Of a DNA stretch of 64,000 nt, positions 43,993-52,711 are shown piece after piece. A program made the translations under genes and the position numbers. This DNA comes from Streptomyces sp. SS1-1 (lineage in GTDB: Bacteria; Actinomycetota; Actinomycetes; Streptomycetales; Streptomycetaceae): assembly GCF_008973465.1 (NCBI RefSeq), contig NZ_WBXN01000004.1, positions 2,892,501 to 2,956,500 on the forward strand, given 5' to 3'. Numbering within the stretch: position 1 is the stretch's first letter; every line of letters begins with the position of its first letter. Under the pieces are notes generated by a model that ran no database searches, was not told the DNA's origin, and saw only the letters and a list, made by a program, of their open reading frames with translations.

Positions 43993-44493
43993 TCATTTCG
44001 CTCGGTAGCGGCGCATCTTGGCGCGTGCCCCGCACACCTGCATCGAGCACCAGCGGCCACGGCCGGCGGGGCTGCGGTCGTAGTACGCCCAGTGGCAGTC
44101 GGCCGCCTCGCAGGCCTTCAGGCGCGTCCAGGTGCCCTCGACGAGGCCCTGGGCGACGGCGGCGGCGACCCGGGAGAGCAAGGGCGCGCCGCCGGTGGGG
44201 GTGAGCCGGGCCGAGCCGTCGGCGGGGTCGACGGCGACGACGAGGGGGGCGGCGGCGAGCAGGTCGCCGAGCGGGGTGACCGTGCGGTGCGGCGGGTGCC
44301 CGGCGTGGGCGAGCAGGGCCGCGCGCAGGGATTCCCGCAGTTCGCGCGCGGCGGCCAGGTCCGTCTCCGTCAGCCCGAGGCGGGCCCGGCCCTCGGCCGT
44401 GTCGAGCGCGTCCGCGCCGGACTCCAGGTCCACCGTGTTGACCAGGGCCTGGACCAGTTCCAGGGCGCCGGGCGCGGGCGATCTGTCACTCAT
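43993..44493 (-). CDS. CGNR zinc-finger protein (ABATE-type regulator)
   Basis: 166 residues from ATG 44493. The N-terminal part is an ABATE-like domain (ALELVQALVNTVDLESG, then AAARELRESLRAALL). The C-terminal 45 residues form the CGNR zinc finger: CEAADCHWAYYD, RWCSMQVCGARAKMRRYRAK, with the CGxR signature as CGAR. Such proteins are thought to regulate neighbouring genes. It is divergent from two VOC genes across a repeat array of GGTAAC motifs (44533-44595), the likely binding sites. Confidence 0.9.
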   Translation of the reverse strand: MSDRSPAPGALELVQALVNTVDLESGADALDTAEGRARLGLTETDLAAARELRESLRAALLAHAGHPPHRTVTPLGDLLAAAPLVVAVDPADGSARLTPTGGAPLLSRVAAAVAQGLVEGTWTRLKACEAADCHWAYYDRSPAGRGRWCSMQVCGARAKMRRYRAK

Positions 44494-44532
44494 GGCTGCC
44501 GCTGTCTCCGCTTCTCGCATATCCCCTTGCGA

Positions 44533-44595
44533 CGTTACCTCCTGTACGGGAGCATGAGGTAACGCGGTTACCGGTTGACCCGCTCTGCCGGTAAC
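44533..44595. promoter_or_regulatory. GGTAAC operator array between CGNR and VOC genes
   Basis: Four copies of the GTTACC/GGTAAC hexamer in alternating orientation at 44534-44539, 44558-44563, 44567-44572 and 44590-44595. The first pair extends to a 9-bp perfect inverted repeat CGTTACCTC...GAGGTAACG (14-base spacer). The spacings (18, 3, 17) are near-symmetric. It lies in the 126 bases between the two divergent starts. Confidence 0.7.
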
Positions 44596-44619
44596 TCCCG
44601 TCGCTTCGAGGAGGAAGTC

Positions 44620-44979
44620 ATGGCCATCGCCGAAGTGGGCTCCGTCGTCCTGGACTGTCCCGACCCGCGTGCGCTCGCCGAGTTCTACGCCAAGGTGCTG
44701 GACGGCACGATCGTGGACGAGGGCGACTGGGTGGACGTGAAGGTGCCCGGCGGGCCGACGCTGGCCTTCCAGGCCGCGCCCGGCTGGGTACCGCCGCGCT
44801 GGCCCTCGCCGGAGCAGTCGCAGCAGTTCCATCTGGACCTGACCGTCGAGGACCTCGACACGGCCGAGAAGGCGGTGCTGGAGCTGGGCGCGACGCCGCT
44901 GGAGGCCGACGACCGCGAGCGGACCTTCCGGGTTTACGCGGATCCGGCGGGGCACCCGTTCTGCCTCTGCGCCTGCTGA
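44620..44979 (+). CDS. VOC (glyoxalase/bleomycin resistance) family protein 1
   Basis: 119 residues from ATG 44620 with GAGGAGGA 4 bases upstream. A VOC fold: beta-alpha-beta modules SVVLDCPDPRALAEFYAKVL and HLDLTVEDLDTAEKAVLELGATPL, ending FRVYADPAGHPFCLCAC. The His in QFHLD and the terminal region could bind a metal. The family includes glyoxalases, fosfomycin/bleomycin resistance proteins and dioxygenases; the substrate is unknown. It is followed at 14 bases by a second VOC gene of similar sequence. Divergent from the CGNR regulator. Confidence 0.9.
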   Translation: MAIAEVGSVVLDCPDPRALAEFYAKVLDGTIVDEGDWVDVKVPGGPTLAFQAAPGWVPPRWPSPEQSQQFHLDLTVEDLDTAEKAVLELGATPLEADDRERTFRVYADPAGHPFCLCAC

Positions 44980-44993
44980 CGAGGAGGACCTCC

Positions 44994-45380
44994 ATGGCAC
45001 CCGCGGCGCGTCTGCGTTCCGTCGTCGTCGACTGCCCCGACCCGCGCGCCCTGGCCCGCTTCTACGCGGGCGTCGGCGGCGGCACCCCGCAGGACGAGGA
45101 CCCGGACTGGGTCGTGCTGCGGCTCCCGGACGGGCCCCGGCTGGCCTTCCAGCGGGCGCCCGGGTACGCCCCGCCGGACTGGCCGCAGGCCGACCACGAC
45201 TCCCAGCAGTTCCACCTCGACTTCGACGCCGGGTCCACCTGGGAGGAGGTCGACCTGGCGGAGGGGAAGGTGCTGAAGCTGGGCGCGCGGCTGCTCCAGG
45301 CGCAGGACGAGGAGGGCTTCCGGGTGTACGCCGACCCGGTGGGCCATCCGTTCTGCCTGTGCCGGATCGACGAGGGCTGA
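44994..45380 (+). CDS. VOC family protein 2 (tandem paralogue)
   Basis: 128 residues from ATG 44994 (GAGGAGGA 6 bases upstream). It closely parallels the preceding protein: SVVVDCPDPRALARFYAGV, GPRLAFQRAPGYAPPDWP, FHLDFDAG, and the same ending FRVYADPVGHPFCLCRIDEG. The pair probably arose by tandem duplication and may act as a heterodimer, since VOC enzymes commonly dimerise. Shares control with the CGNR region. Confidence 0.9.
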   Translation: MAPAARLRSVVVDCPDPRALARFYAGVGGGTPQDEDPDWVVLRLPDGPRLAFQRAPGYAPPDWPQADHDSQQFHLDFDAGSTWEEVDLAEGKVLKLGARLLQAQDEEGFRVYADPVGHPFCLCRIDEG

Positions 45381-45398
45381 GCCGGGCGGCGCTCAGCC
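45375..45398. terminator. Terminator between VOC 2 and the dipeptidase-like gene
   Basis: 8-bp stem GGCTGAGC / GCTCAGCC (45375-45382 with 45391-45398), 8-base loop. It overlaps the stops of both convergent genes. Confidence 0.7.
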
Positions 45399-46505
45399 GT
45401 CCAGGTCGGTGATCGTGGCCGTCGAGGGTTGCCGGCGGCGCTGCGCCTCACGGGCGGCGAAGTCGGCCTCACGCAGCACCCGCTGGACGTTCCCCCAGGT
45501 CAGCAGGGCGATGTCGGCCTCGGACCAGTCGCGGCGCAGCAGCTCGGCCACGAGTCGCGGGTAGCCGGAGACATCGGCCAGGTCCCGGGGGTGGGCGGTG
45601 CCGGTGTCGTAGGTGCCGGACAGGCCGACGCAGTCCGCCCCGGCCAGCGCGCGTACGTGGTCGAGGTGGTCGGCGACGTCCCGGACGGACGGGCCGGTCT
45701 GCTCGGCGGTGAGCGGCACCATGCACAGCCCCTTGGCGGCGCCGAGCGCGGCCAGCAGGTCGTCGGAGAGGTTGGCGGGGTGCGGGCGCAGGGCACGGGC
45801 CGCGGAGCGCGTGCACAGCACGGGTGCCTTGGAGACCGCGCAGGCCCGGCGGACAGTGTCGGGGTCGGCGCCGGAGAGGTCGGCCAGCACCCCGAGCCGG
45901 TTCATCTCGCGCAGGACCTCCTCGCCGAACCGGGTGAGCCCCGCCTCGCCGGCCCAGGACACCCCGGTGAGGGTGAGGGCGCGCAGCCCGAGGCCGTGCA
46001 GGGAGCGCAGGATGCCGAGGGAGTCGCCGAGGGCGACGGCCGCGGCGGGTCCGGGCAGGACGGCGATCCGGCCGGTGTGGTGGACATCGGTGACCGGCCC
46101 GGGGTCGCAGGCCAGGCGCAGGCCGTCCGGGTGGCCGCGGACGACGGTCCTGACGAGGTCGAGCTGGTCCAGGGTGGCGCCGAGGGCCCGGTCGCCGGTC
46201 GTCCCTTCCGGCAGGTGCAGCGCCCAGAACAGCGCGCCGACGCGGCCCTCGCGCAGGCGCGGCACATCGGTGCCGACGGCGCTCTCACCGAGTTCCAGGT
46301 CGAACCAGGACAGCGGGCGCAGCGCCCGGGACAGGCCGCTGCAGCCGTCGGCGACGGGGTGGGCGTCGAGCAGGGCGCGGGCCCGTTGGAGCAGGTCGGC
46401 CGCCGCGGGGTCCGGGACGGGGGCGGTGGGTTCCCCGACGGCCGGCGCGGGCAGGTCGTCCGTCGCGCCGGCCTCGGCCCCGGCGTCGTACTTGAGCTCT
46501 GCCAT
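45393..46505 (-). CDS. Renal-dipeptidase-like protein lacking metal ligands
   Basis: 370 residues from ATG 46505. It aligns along its length with the next gene upstream, a canonical membrane-dipeptidase-type enzyme, but every expected zinc or catalytic residue has changed. The HxD of DGHND is DGCSG (residues 53-57), the bridging Glu of GAEGGH is replaced in LPGPAAAV, and His of DLSHV is DLSGA. His of FSHSSSR is CTRSAAR, and GGDYDG is SGTYDTG. The barrel core (ALTLTGVSWAG, LREMNRLGVLADLS) is kept. It is likely a non-catalytic paralogue, perhaps a binding partner. It starts 131 bases after the canonical gene's stop. Confidence 0.88.
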   Translation of the reverse strand: MAELKYDAGAEAGATDDLPAPAVGEPTAPVPDPAAADLLQRARALLDAHPVADGCSGLSRALRPLSWFDLELGESAVGTDVPRLREGRVGALFWALHLPEGTTGDRALGATLDQLDLVRTVVRGHPDGLRLACDPGPVTDVHHTGRIAVLPGPAAAVALGDSLGILRSLHGLGLRALTLTGVSWAGEAGLTRFGEEVLREMNRLGVLADLSGADPDTVRRACAVSKAPVLCTRSAARALRPHPANLSDDLLAALGAAKGLCMVPLTAEQTGPSVRDVADHLDHVRALAGADCVGLSGTYDTGTAHPRDLADVSGYPRLVAELLRRDWSEADIALLTWGNVQRVLREADFAAREAQRRRQPSTATITDLDG

Positions 46506-46636
46506 GGCGGTCTCCGTACGGGATCGGCGGTGCTGATCAGCGGTACGGTTCACCGTCGCACGGGGGCGCGGGGGCTTCTCGGTGAGTGGCGCGTTCGGGG
46601 GTGGGCGGGGCGCGGCGGCCCCGCCCACCCTCCTGG

Positions 46637-47830
46637 TCAGGCGTCCAGCTCCGCGAGGGTGGCGTTGGACGGTCCGCGGGTGGCCTGGAGGTCGCGGGCG
46701 ACGTCCTCGGCGGCGCCGAGCACCCGGACGGCGTTGCGCCAGGTCAGCTTGGCCAGGTCGGTCCTCGACCAGCCGCGGTCCAGCAGCTCGGCGATCAGGT
46801 TCGGGTAGCCGGTGACGTCGTTCAGGCCGTCGGGCGTGAACGCGGTGCCGTCGTAGTCGCCGCCGATGCCGAGGTGGTCGATGCCGGCGACCTCGCGCAT
46901 GTGGTCGAGGTGGTCGGCGACCGTGGCCACGGTGGCGACCGGGCGCGGGTTGCTCTCCTCGAAGGCGCGGTGCACCTTCATCGCCTCGGCGGTGGTGTCG
47001 AGGTGGTGGAAGCCGTGCGCCCGCATGTTCTCGTCGGCGGCGGCGGTCCAGTCGACGGCCGCCTGGAGGACGAACTTGGGCACGAACGTGACCATGGCGA
47101 CGCCACCGTTGGCGGGGAGGCGTTCCAGCACGTCGTCGGGGATGTTGCGCGGGTGGTCGCAGACCGCGCGGGACGAGGAGTGGGAGAAGATCACCGGGGC
47201 GGCGGTGGTGTCGAGCGCGTCGCGCATCGTCGTGGCCGCCACGTGCGAGAGGTCGACCAGCATGCCCTCGCGGTTCATCTCCCGCACGACCTCGCGCCCG
47301 AAGGCGGACAGGCCGCCCACGCCGGGCTCGTCGGTCGCCGAGTCGGCCCACGCGATGTTGTCGTTGTGCGTGAGCGTCATGTAGCGGACGCCGAGGGCGT
47401 ACAGCGCCCGCAGCGTGGCCAGGGACTCCGCGATCGAGTGGCCGCCCTCGGCGCCCATCAGGGAGGCGATACGGCCCTCGGCGCGGGCCGCCTCCATGTC
47501 GGCGGCCGTCAGGGCCGGGCGCAGGTCGTCCGGGTAGCGCGCGAGGAGCTGCCGTACGCAGTCGATCTGCTCCAGGGTGGCGCTGACCGCCTGGTCGCCG
47601 GCGAAGTCCGAGCGGACGTACACCGACCAGAACTGGGCGCCCACCCCGCCGGCGCGCAGCCGCGGGATGTCGGTGTGCAGGTGGGCGCTCTGGTCGGCGG
47701 CGATGTCGCGGGCCGGTATGTCGTAGCGGACCTGCTCGCGCAGCGCCCACGGCAGGTCGTTGTGGCCGTCGACGACCGGGAACTCGCGCAGCAGGTCCCG
47801 GGCGGTCTCCAGGGAGGTCACCGGCGTCAC
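46637..47830 (-). CDS. Membrane dipeptidase family (renal-dipeptidase-like)
   Basis: 397 residues from GTG 47830, which overlaps the purE stop by 4 bases (GTGA). The binuclear-zinc site is complete: His23/Asp25 in [10 protein letters not shown], Glu128 in LMGAEGGHS, His196 in VDLSHVAA, His217 in [16 protein letters not shown], and the catalytic Asp in [13 protein letters not shown] close S. coelicolor protein (Sco3058) is characterised as a bacterial homologue of human renal dipeptidase that hydrolyses L-Xaa-D-Xaa dipeptides. D-amino-acid dipeptides from peptidoglycan turnover are plausible substrates. Translationally coupled to purE. Confidence 0.93.
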   Translation of the reverse strand: MTPVTSLETARDLLREFPVVDGHNDLPWALREQVRYDIPARDIAADQSAHLHTDIPRLRAGGVGAQFWSVYVRSDFAGDQAVSATLEQIDCVRQLLARYPDDLRPALTAADMEAARAEGRIASLMGAEGGHSIAESLATLRALYALGVRYMTLTHNDNIAWADSATDEPGVGGLSAFGREVVREMNREGMLVDLSHVAATTMRDALDTTAAPVIFSHSSSRAVCDHPRNIPDDVLERLPANGGVAMVTFVPKFVLQAAVDWTAAADENMRAHGFHHLDTTAEAMKVHRAFEESNPRPVATVATVADHLDHMREVAGIDHLGIGGDYDGTAFTPDGLNDVTGYPNLIAELLDRGWSRTDLAKLTWRNAVRVLGAAEDVARDLQATRGPSNATLAELDA

Positions 47831-48354
47831 TTCCCGGAGCCGAAGCCGAAGCCGGCCGCGCCCTCGACCTTGGCCCGCAGCCGCTTGCCCTTCTCGGTCG
47901 CCTGGTCGTTCAGCTCCTGCTGGAACTCGCTCATCCGCTGCAGCAGCTCCTCGTCGTGCGTGGCGAGGATGCGGGCGGCGAGCAGACCGGCGTTGCGGGC
48001 GCCGGCGACGGAGACGGTCGCGACGGGCACACCGGCCGGCATCTGCACGATGGACAGCAGGGAGTCCATGCCGTCGAGGTACTTCAGCGGGACGGGGACG
48101 CCGATGACGGGCAGCGGGGTCACGGAGGCGAGCATGCCCGGCAGATGGGCGGCGCCGCCGGCACCGGCGATGATCACCTTCAGGCCGCGCTCGGCCGCCT
48201 GCTCGCCGTACGTGATCATCTCGCGGGGCATGCGGTGCGCGGAGACGACGTCGACCTCGTAGGCGATCTCGAACTCGTCGAGGGCCTTGGCGGCGGCCTC
48301 CATGACGGGCCAGTCGCTGTCCGACCCCATGACGATGCCAACAACAGGGCTCAT
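47827..48354 (-). CDS. purE: N5-carboxyaminoimidazole ribonucleotide mutase
   Basis: 175 residues from ATG 48354, which overlaps the purK stop (ATGA). Class I PurE moves the carboxylate of N5-CAIR to C4, a step of purine synthesis. Motifs: [52 protein letters not shown], and [26 protein letters not shown]. The C-terminal 40 residues are basic and charged. The middle gene of the purK-purE-dipeptidase unit. Confidence 0.97.
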   Translation of the reverse strand: MSPVVGIVMGSDSDWPVMEAAAKALDEFEIAYEVDVVSAHRMPREMITYGEQAAERGLKVIIAGAGGAAHLPGMLASVTPLPVIGVPVPLKYLDGMDSLLSIVQMPAGVPVATVSVAGARNAGLLAARILATHDEELLQRMSEFQQELNDQATEKGKRLRAKVEGAAGFGFGSGK

Positions 48355-49490
48355 TCGGTGATCGTGCCTCTCAGATAGCCGGCAGCGTGACGGGCGCGCT
48401 CCAGCACGTCGTCGAGGTCGTCGCCGTAGGTGTTCACGTGTCCGACCTTGCGGCCGGGCTTCACGTCCTTGCCGTACATGTGGATCTTGAGCTGGGGGTC
48501 GCGGGCCATGCAGTGCAGGTACGCGGAGTACATGTCCGGGTAGTCGCCGCCGAGGACGTTGACCATGACGGTCCACGTCGCGCGGGGGCGCGGGTCGCCG
48601 AGCGGGAGGTCGAGGACGGCCCGGACATGGTTGGCGAACTGGCTGGTGATGGCGCCGTCCTGGCTCCAGTGGCCGGAGTTGTGCGGGCGCATCGCGAGCT
48701 CGTTGACGAGGATGCGGCCGTCGCGGGTCTCGAACAGCTCCACGGCGAGGTGCCCGACGACACCGAGCTCCTTCGCGATCCGCAGCGCCATCTCCTCGGC
48801 CCGCAGCGCGAGCGCCTCGTCCAGGTGGGGGGCCGGGGCGATCACGGTGTCGCAGACGCCGTCGACCTGCCGCGACTCGACGACCGGGTAGGCGACGGCC
48901 TGGCCGTGCGGGGAGCGCACGACGTTGGCGGCGAGCTCGCGGACGTAGTCGACCTTCTCCTCGGCGAGGACCGGGACGCCGGCGCGGAACGGCTCGGCGG
49001 CCTCCTCGACGGAGTCGACGACCCAGACGCCCTTGCCGTCGTAGCCGCCGCGGACCGTCTTCAGGACGACGGGGAAGCCGTCCCCCTCGGCGGCGAACGC
49101 GGCGACGTCCTGCGGGTCGCTCACGATGCGGTGCCGGGGGCAGGGCACCCCGATCGCATCGAGCCTCGCCCGCATCACGCCCTTGTCCTGGGCGTGCACG
49201 AGCGCGTCGGGGCCGGGGCGCACGGGGATGCCGTCCGCCTCCAGGGCCCTGAGGTGCTCGGTGGGTACGTGTTCGTGATCGAAGGTGATCACATCGCACC
49301 CCTGCGCGAACGCGCGCAGCGTGTCGAGGTCGCGGTAGTCGCCTACGACGACATCACCGACGACCTGCGCCGCGGAATCCTGAGGAGTGTCACTGAGGAG
49401 CTTGAACCTGATGCCGAGCGGGATGCCCGCCTCGTGTGTCATACGAGCGAGCTGACCCCCGCCGACCATGCCGACTACCGGGAACGTCAC
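48351..49490 (-). CDS. purK: N5-carboxyaminoimidazole ribonucleotide synthase
   Basis: 379 residues from GTG 49490. An ATP-grasp enzyme that makes N5-CAIR from AIR, bicarbonate and ATP. Motifs: [16 protein letters not shown] at the N terminus, [17 protein letters not shown] (ATP-grasp loop), and [22 protein letters not shown] (metal and product region). The start is set by family length and by a -10 box: there is no ribosome site, and TACCCT ends 6 bases before the GTG, so the mRNA is probably leaderless. It heads the operon purK-purE-dipeptidase. Confidence 0.96.
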   Translation of the reverse strand: MTFPVVGMVGGGQLARMTHEAGIPLGIRFKLLSDTPQDSAAQVVGDVVVGDYRDLDTLRAFAQGCDVITFDHEHVPTEHLRALEADGIPVRPGPDALVHAQDKGVMRARLDAIGVPCPRHRIVSDPQDVAAFAAEGDGFPVVLKTVRGGYDGKGVWVVDSVEEAAEPFRAGVPVLAEEKVDYVRELAANVVRSPHGQAVAYPVVESRQVDGVCDTVIAPAPHLDEALALRAEEMALRIAKELGVVGHLAVELFETRDGRILVNELAMRPHNSGHWSQDGAITSQFANHVRAVLDLPLGDPRPRATWTVMVNVLGGDYPDMYSAYLHCMARDPQLKIHMYGKDVKPGRKVGHVNTYGDDLDDVLERARHAAGYLRGTITE

Positions 49491-49496
49491 GCCCCT

Positions 49497-49502
49497 AGGG
49501 TA
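49497..49502 (-). promoter_or_regulatory. -10 box for leaderless purK
   Basis: TACCCT on the minus strand, 6 bases before the purK GTG. Confidence 0.45.
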
Positions 49503-49642
49503 TCGGCCGCGCCGGGGCACCCCTCTTACCGGACTTTTCCAGGGCTCTTCCCGACCCGGGATGTCACGCGCGGGCGATCACCGAGGGGGGTGGTTAGCAT
49601 GGCTGAGTTGACGACCACCGACCGACAGGAGCCTTCACGACC

Positions 49643-50194
49643 ATGGAACGTGGTTCCTCGGGGCTTCAGGAGGCGCCGGCGGCGCCCGGTACGGTGCGGC
49701 AGCGCCTGACCCGGCTGACCCGCGAGGTCGCCAAGTTCGGCGCGGTGGGCGGGGCGGGGCTGCTGGTCAACCTGCTCGTGTTCAACCTCGTACGGCAGGT
49801 CACCGATCTGCAGGTGGTGCGGGCGAGCGTCATCGCGACGATCGTCGCCATCGTCTTCAACTACATCGGCTTCCGGTACTTCACCTACCGTGACCGCGAC
49901 AAGAGCCGCCGTACCAAGGAGATGACCCTCTTCCTGCTGTTCAGCGCGGCGGGCCTGGTCATCGAGAACGGGGTGCTCTACACGGCGACCTACGGGTTCG
50001 GCTGGGACAGCCCGCTGCAGAGCAACATCTTCAAGTTCCTCGGCATCGGCATCGCGACCCTGTTCCGCTTCTGGTCCTACCGCACCTGGGTGTTCCGCGC
50101 GCTGCCGGTGCAGAAGGATCCCGTGGCCGGCGAGGAAGCGTTCCTGGAGTCCCGCCCGGGCCCGGACAAGCCCGCCCGCCAGCACGTCAGCTGA
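49643..50194 (+). CDS. GtrA-family membrane protein
   Basis: 183 residues from ATG 49643 (AGGAG about 13 bases upstream). Four membrane helices of the GtrA fold are visible: FGAVGGAGLLVNLLVFNLV, VVRASVIATIVAIVFNYIGF, EMTLFLLFSAAGLVIENGVL and NIFKFLGIGIATLFRFWSY, with the family's FRYFTYRDR and RTWVFR loops. GtrA proteins are thought to flip or present polyprenyl-linked sugars or to help glycosyl transfer at the membrane. In mycobacteria a GtrA gene follows purK in the same way. A likely promoter -10 TAGCAT lies near 49595. Confidence 0.92.
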   Translation: MERGSSGLQEAPAAPGTVRQRLTRLTREVAKFGAVGGAGLLVNLLVFNLVRQVTDLQVVRASVIATIVAIVFNYIGFRYFTYRDRDKSRRTKEMTLFLLFSAAGLVIENGVLYTATYGFGWDSPLQSNIFKFLGIGIATLFRFWSYRTWVFRALPVQKDPVAGEEAFLESRPGPDKPARQHVS

Positions 50195-50215
50195 CCCACC
50201 GGCCCACCGGCCCGT

Positions 50216-51490
50216 CTAGCGGACCGTGCGCTCGCCGTCCCCGGACGACTTCTTCGGCGGGGCCGTGCGGGACAGGAACAGGGCGAACACCGGCGGGTTC
50301 GTCTGCAGCATCTCCAGCCGTCCCCCGTCCGCCTCGGCGAGGTCGCGGGCCACCGCCAGGCCGATCCCGGTGGAGTTGCGGCCGCTGATGGCGCGCTCGA
50401 AGATGCGGGCCCCCAGGTCCTCCGGGATGCCCGGCCCCTCGTCCGTGACCTCGATGACCGCCTGGTTGCCGGTGACGCGGGTGCGCAGCGCCACCGTGCC
50501 CCCGCCGTGCATCAGCGAGTTCTCGATCAGGGCGGCCAGCACCTGTGCGACCGCGCCCGGGGTGCCGACCGCCGTCAGATGCCGTTTGCCCGAGCTGACG
50601 ATGGCCCGGCCCGCGCTGCGGTAGGCCGGGCGCCACTCCGCGAGCTGCTGCTGGATCACCTCGTCGAGGTCGAAGGTGACCGCGGAGCCGCTGCGGGGGT
50701 CGCGGGAGTTGGTCAGCAGCCGCTCCACGACGTCCGTCAGGCGCTCCACCTGCGTCAGCGCGATGGTCGCCTCCTCCTTCACCGTGTCGGGGTCGTCGGT
50801 GAGGGTGATCTCCTCCAGCCGCATGGACAGCGCGGTCAGCGGGGTGCGCAGTTGGTGCGAGGCGTCGGCGGCCAGGCGCCGCTCCGCCGTCAGCATCCGC
50901 GCGATGCGCTCGGCGGAGGAGTCCAGCACGTCGGCGACCCGGTCCAGCTCGGGGACGCCGTAGCGCTTGTGGCGGGGGCGGGGGTCGCCCGAGCCGAGCC
51001 GTTCCGCGGTCTCGGCGAGGTCGGTGAGCGGTGAGGCCAGCCGGTTGGCCTGGCGCACCGCGAGCAGGACGGCCGCGATCACCGCGAGCAGCGCCACCGC
51101 GGCGATGATCATCAGCGTCCGGCCGACCTCGCGGGTCACGGAGGAGCGGGGCTCCTGGACGGTGACCGACTCGCCCTCCTCGCCCCGCTGACGGGCGCTG
51201 ATGACGTCCCCGTCGGGCCGGTCGCCGACCTCGATCACGGGCTTGCCGGGGATGCGGATCTCGGCGTAGCGGTCGCCCTGGATCTGATCGCGCAGCACGT
51301 CGGCGTCGACGGTCTCGTCGCCGAGCAGCCGGCTGTCGACGATGCTGGCGAGCCGCACCGCCTCGGTGTCCACCCGCTCCTGCGCGGTGTTGGTGATCGT
51401 CCGGGTCTCGACGATCACCAGGGACACCCCGAACACGGCGATCACGACGAGGACGACGGCGAGGGTGGACTGGATCAGTCGGCGGCGCAT
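50216..51490 (-). CDS. Two-component sensor histidine kinase
   Basis: 424 residues from ATG 51490. Helix 1 (about 5-27), an extracytoplasmic sensor of about 95 residues, helix 2 (about 124-146), then HAMP (AVRQANRLASPLTDLAETAERLGSGD). The HisKA domain has the phosphorylated His212 in AADASHQLRTPLTALSMRLE. The ATPase domain shows N box ALIENSLMHGGGT, G1 DEGPGIPEDL and G2 NSTGIGLAVARDLAEAD. The sensor lacks cysteines or obvious ligand motifs. It lies 48 bases downstream of its response regulator gene on the same strand. The signal is unknown. Confidence 0.95.
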   Translation of the reverse strand: MRRRLIQSTLAVVLVVIAVFGVSLVIVETRTITNTAQERVDTEAVRLASIVDSRLLGDETVDADVLRDQIQGDRYAEIRIPGKPVIEVGDRPDGDVISARQRGEEGESVTVQEPRSSVTREVGRTLMIIAAVALLAVIAAVLLAVRQANRLASPLTDLAETAERLGSGDPRPRHKRYGVPELDRVADVLDSSAERIARMLTAERRLAADASHQLRTPLTALSMRLEEITLTDDPDTVKEEATIALTQVERLTDVVERLLTNSRDPRSGSAVTFDLDEVIQQQLAEWRPAYRSAGRAIVSSGKRHLTAVGTPGAVAQVLAALIENSLMHGGGTVALRTRVTGNQAVIEVTDEGPGIPEDLGARIFERAISGRNSTGIGLAVARDLAEADGGRLEMLQTNPPVFALFLSRTAPPKKSSGDGERTVR

Positions 51491-51538
51491 GGCGTGTTAC
51501 TCACCTGTCGGGCTCGGGAACCGGTACGGGCCCGTGGC

Positions 51539-52216
51539 TCAGCTCTTCTCGAAGCGGAAGCCGACGCCCCGCACGGTCGCGATGTAGCGGGGGTTCGCCG
51601 CGTCGTCGCCCAACTTCTTACGCAGCCAGGAGATGTGCATGTCGAGGGTCTTGGTCGAGGACCACCAGGTGGTGTCCCAGACCTCGCGCATCAGCTGGTC
51701 GCGGGTGACCACCCGGCCGGCGTCGCGTACCAGCACCCGCAGCAGGTCGAACTCCTTGGCGGTGAGCTGGAGTTCCTCGTCGCCCATCCAGGCCCGGTGC
51801 GACTCGACGTCGATCCGCACGCCGTGCGTGGCGGGCGGCTGCTGGGGCTCGGCGGAGCCGCGCCGCAGCAGGGCCCGGACGCGCGCGAGCAGTTCGGCGA
51901 GCCGGAACGGCTTGGTGACGTAGTCGTCGGCGCCCGCGTCCAGTCCCACGACGGTGTCGACCTCGTCGGCGCGCGCGGTCAGGATCAGGATGGGCACGGC
52001 GTGACCGTCGGCCCGCAGCCGGCGGGCCACCTCGAGGCCGTCCATGCCGGGCAGCCCGAGGTCGAGCACGACGAGGTCGATACCGCCCTGCATCCCGGCG
52101 TCGAGGGCGGTGGGCCCGTCCTCGCGGACCTCGACCTCGTACCCTTCCCGGCGCAGTGCGCGGGCCAGCGGCTCCGAAATGGACGCGTCGTCCTCGGCGA
52201 GCAGTACTCGGGTCAT
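51539..52216 (-). CDS. OmpR-family response regulator
   Basis: 225 residues from ATG 52216. The receiver domain has acidic pocket Asp9/Asp10, phospho-Asp52 (LVVLDLGLPGMDGLEV), the Thr of ILTARAD and Lys of YVTKPFR. The winged-helix C terminus (about 130-222) is of OmpR type: ELQLTAKEFDLLRVLVRDAG, STKTLDMHISWLRKKLGD, ATVRGVGFRFEKS. It is the promoter-proximal gene of the pair with the histidine kinase. The divergent POT transporter with a long leader is a plausible target, but no binding site is proven. Confidence 0.96.
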   Translation of the reverse strand: MTRVLLAEDDASISEPLARALRREGYEVEVREDGPTALDAGMQGGIDLVVLDLGLPGMDGLEVARRLRADGHAVPILILTARADEVDTVVGLDAGADDYVTKPFRLAELLARVRALLRRGSAEPQQPPATHGVRIDVESHRAWMGDEELQLTAKEFDLLRVLVRDAGRVVTRDQLMREVWDTTWWSSTKTLDMHISWLRKKLGDDAANPRYIATVRGVGFRFEKS

Positions 52217-52711
52217 GAGCTGATGGTAGTCCGCCCGCGTCGGGCGCCGGGGTGGGATCGGACCCGTGGCTCTTACCGTCCTCCAGCGCTCTTCTTACCT
52301 TCTTCGGGGGCTGGTACAGACCATGCATGGAAGGTGCGACCCTGGAAGGGCCTTCGAATGCATGTGCACGGTTGCACGTAAACCTGTGATTCGCGTCTCA
52401 AACCCTTCCATATGGGGCGGTGTCGTGACGTATGGTGAATCTACGCCTGTAGCACTGCGGGGACCTCCGGCCACTTGACGCCGGGGGTCTCTCTTGCGTA
52501 GGGACCGTTCCCGGTCCCGTGCAGCAATGACCTGTGGCCGGGCCTCCGATGGCGGGGGCGTGGATCCCGACGGTCGCCGTCTTCCGCTCCTCATCCGGAC
52601 GGACTCCCCAAGGGCGTGGGGGCGACGGTTTCGTCCGCCGGTGCCGGCCGCCCCCCACCGGGCGCGTGACCGCTCCATGTCGCATGCGCGTCCCGACAGC
52701 AAGGAACGACC
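52217..52711. promoter_or_regulatory. Long structured leader / intergenic region before the POT transporter
   Basis: 495 bases without a convincing gene. Dyads CCATGCATGG (52321-52330) and GTGCA-CGGT-TGCAC (52364-52377) lie near the middle. A -10-like TATGGT (52431-52436) is followed by nested self-complementary segments: outer CTACGC / GCGTAG (52441-52446 with 52496-52501), inner 10-bp stem with G-U pairs (52461-52470 with 52481-52490). They would form the 5' end of the transporter mRNA. The remaining 210 bases to the start are GC-rich with no feature I can name. Confidence 0.45.

Noticed and set aside
52266..52478. 70-codon ORF in the POT leader
   Set aside because: Overlaps inverted repeats, starts at a TTG without ribosome site, and has no recognisable composition.
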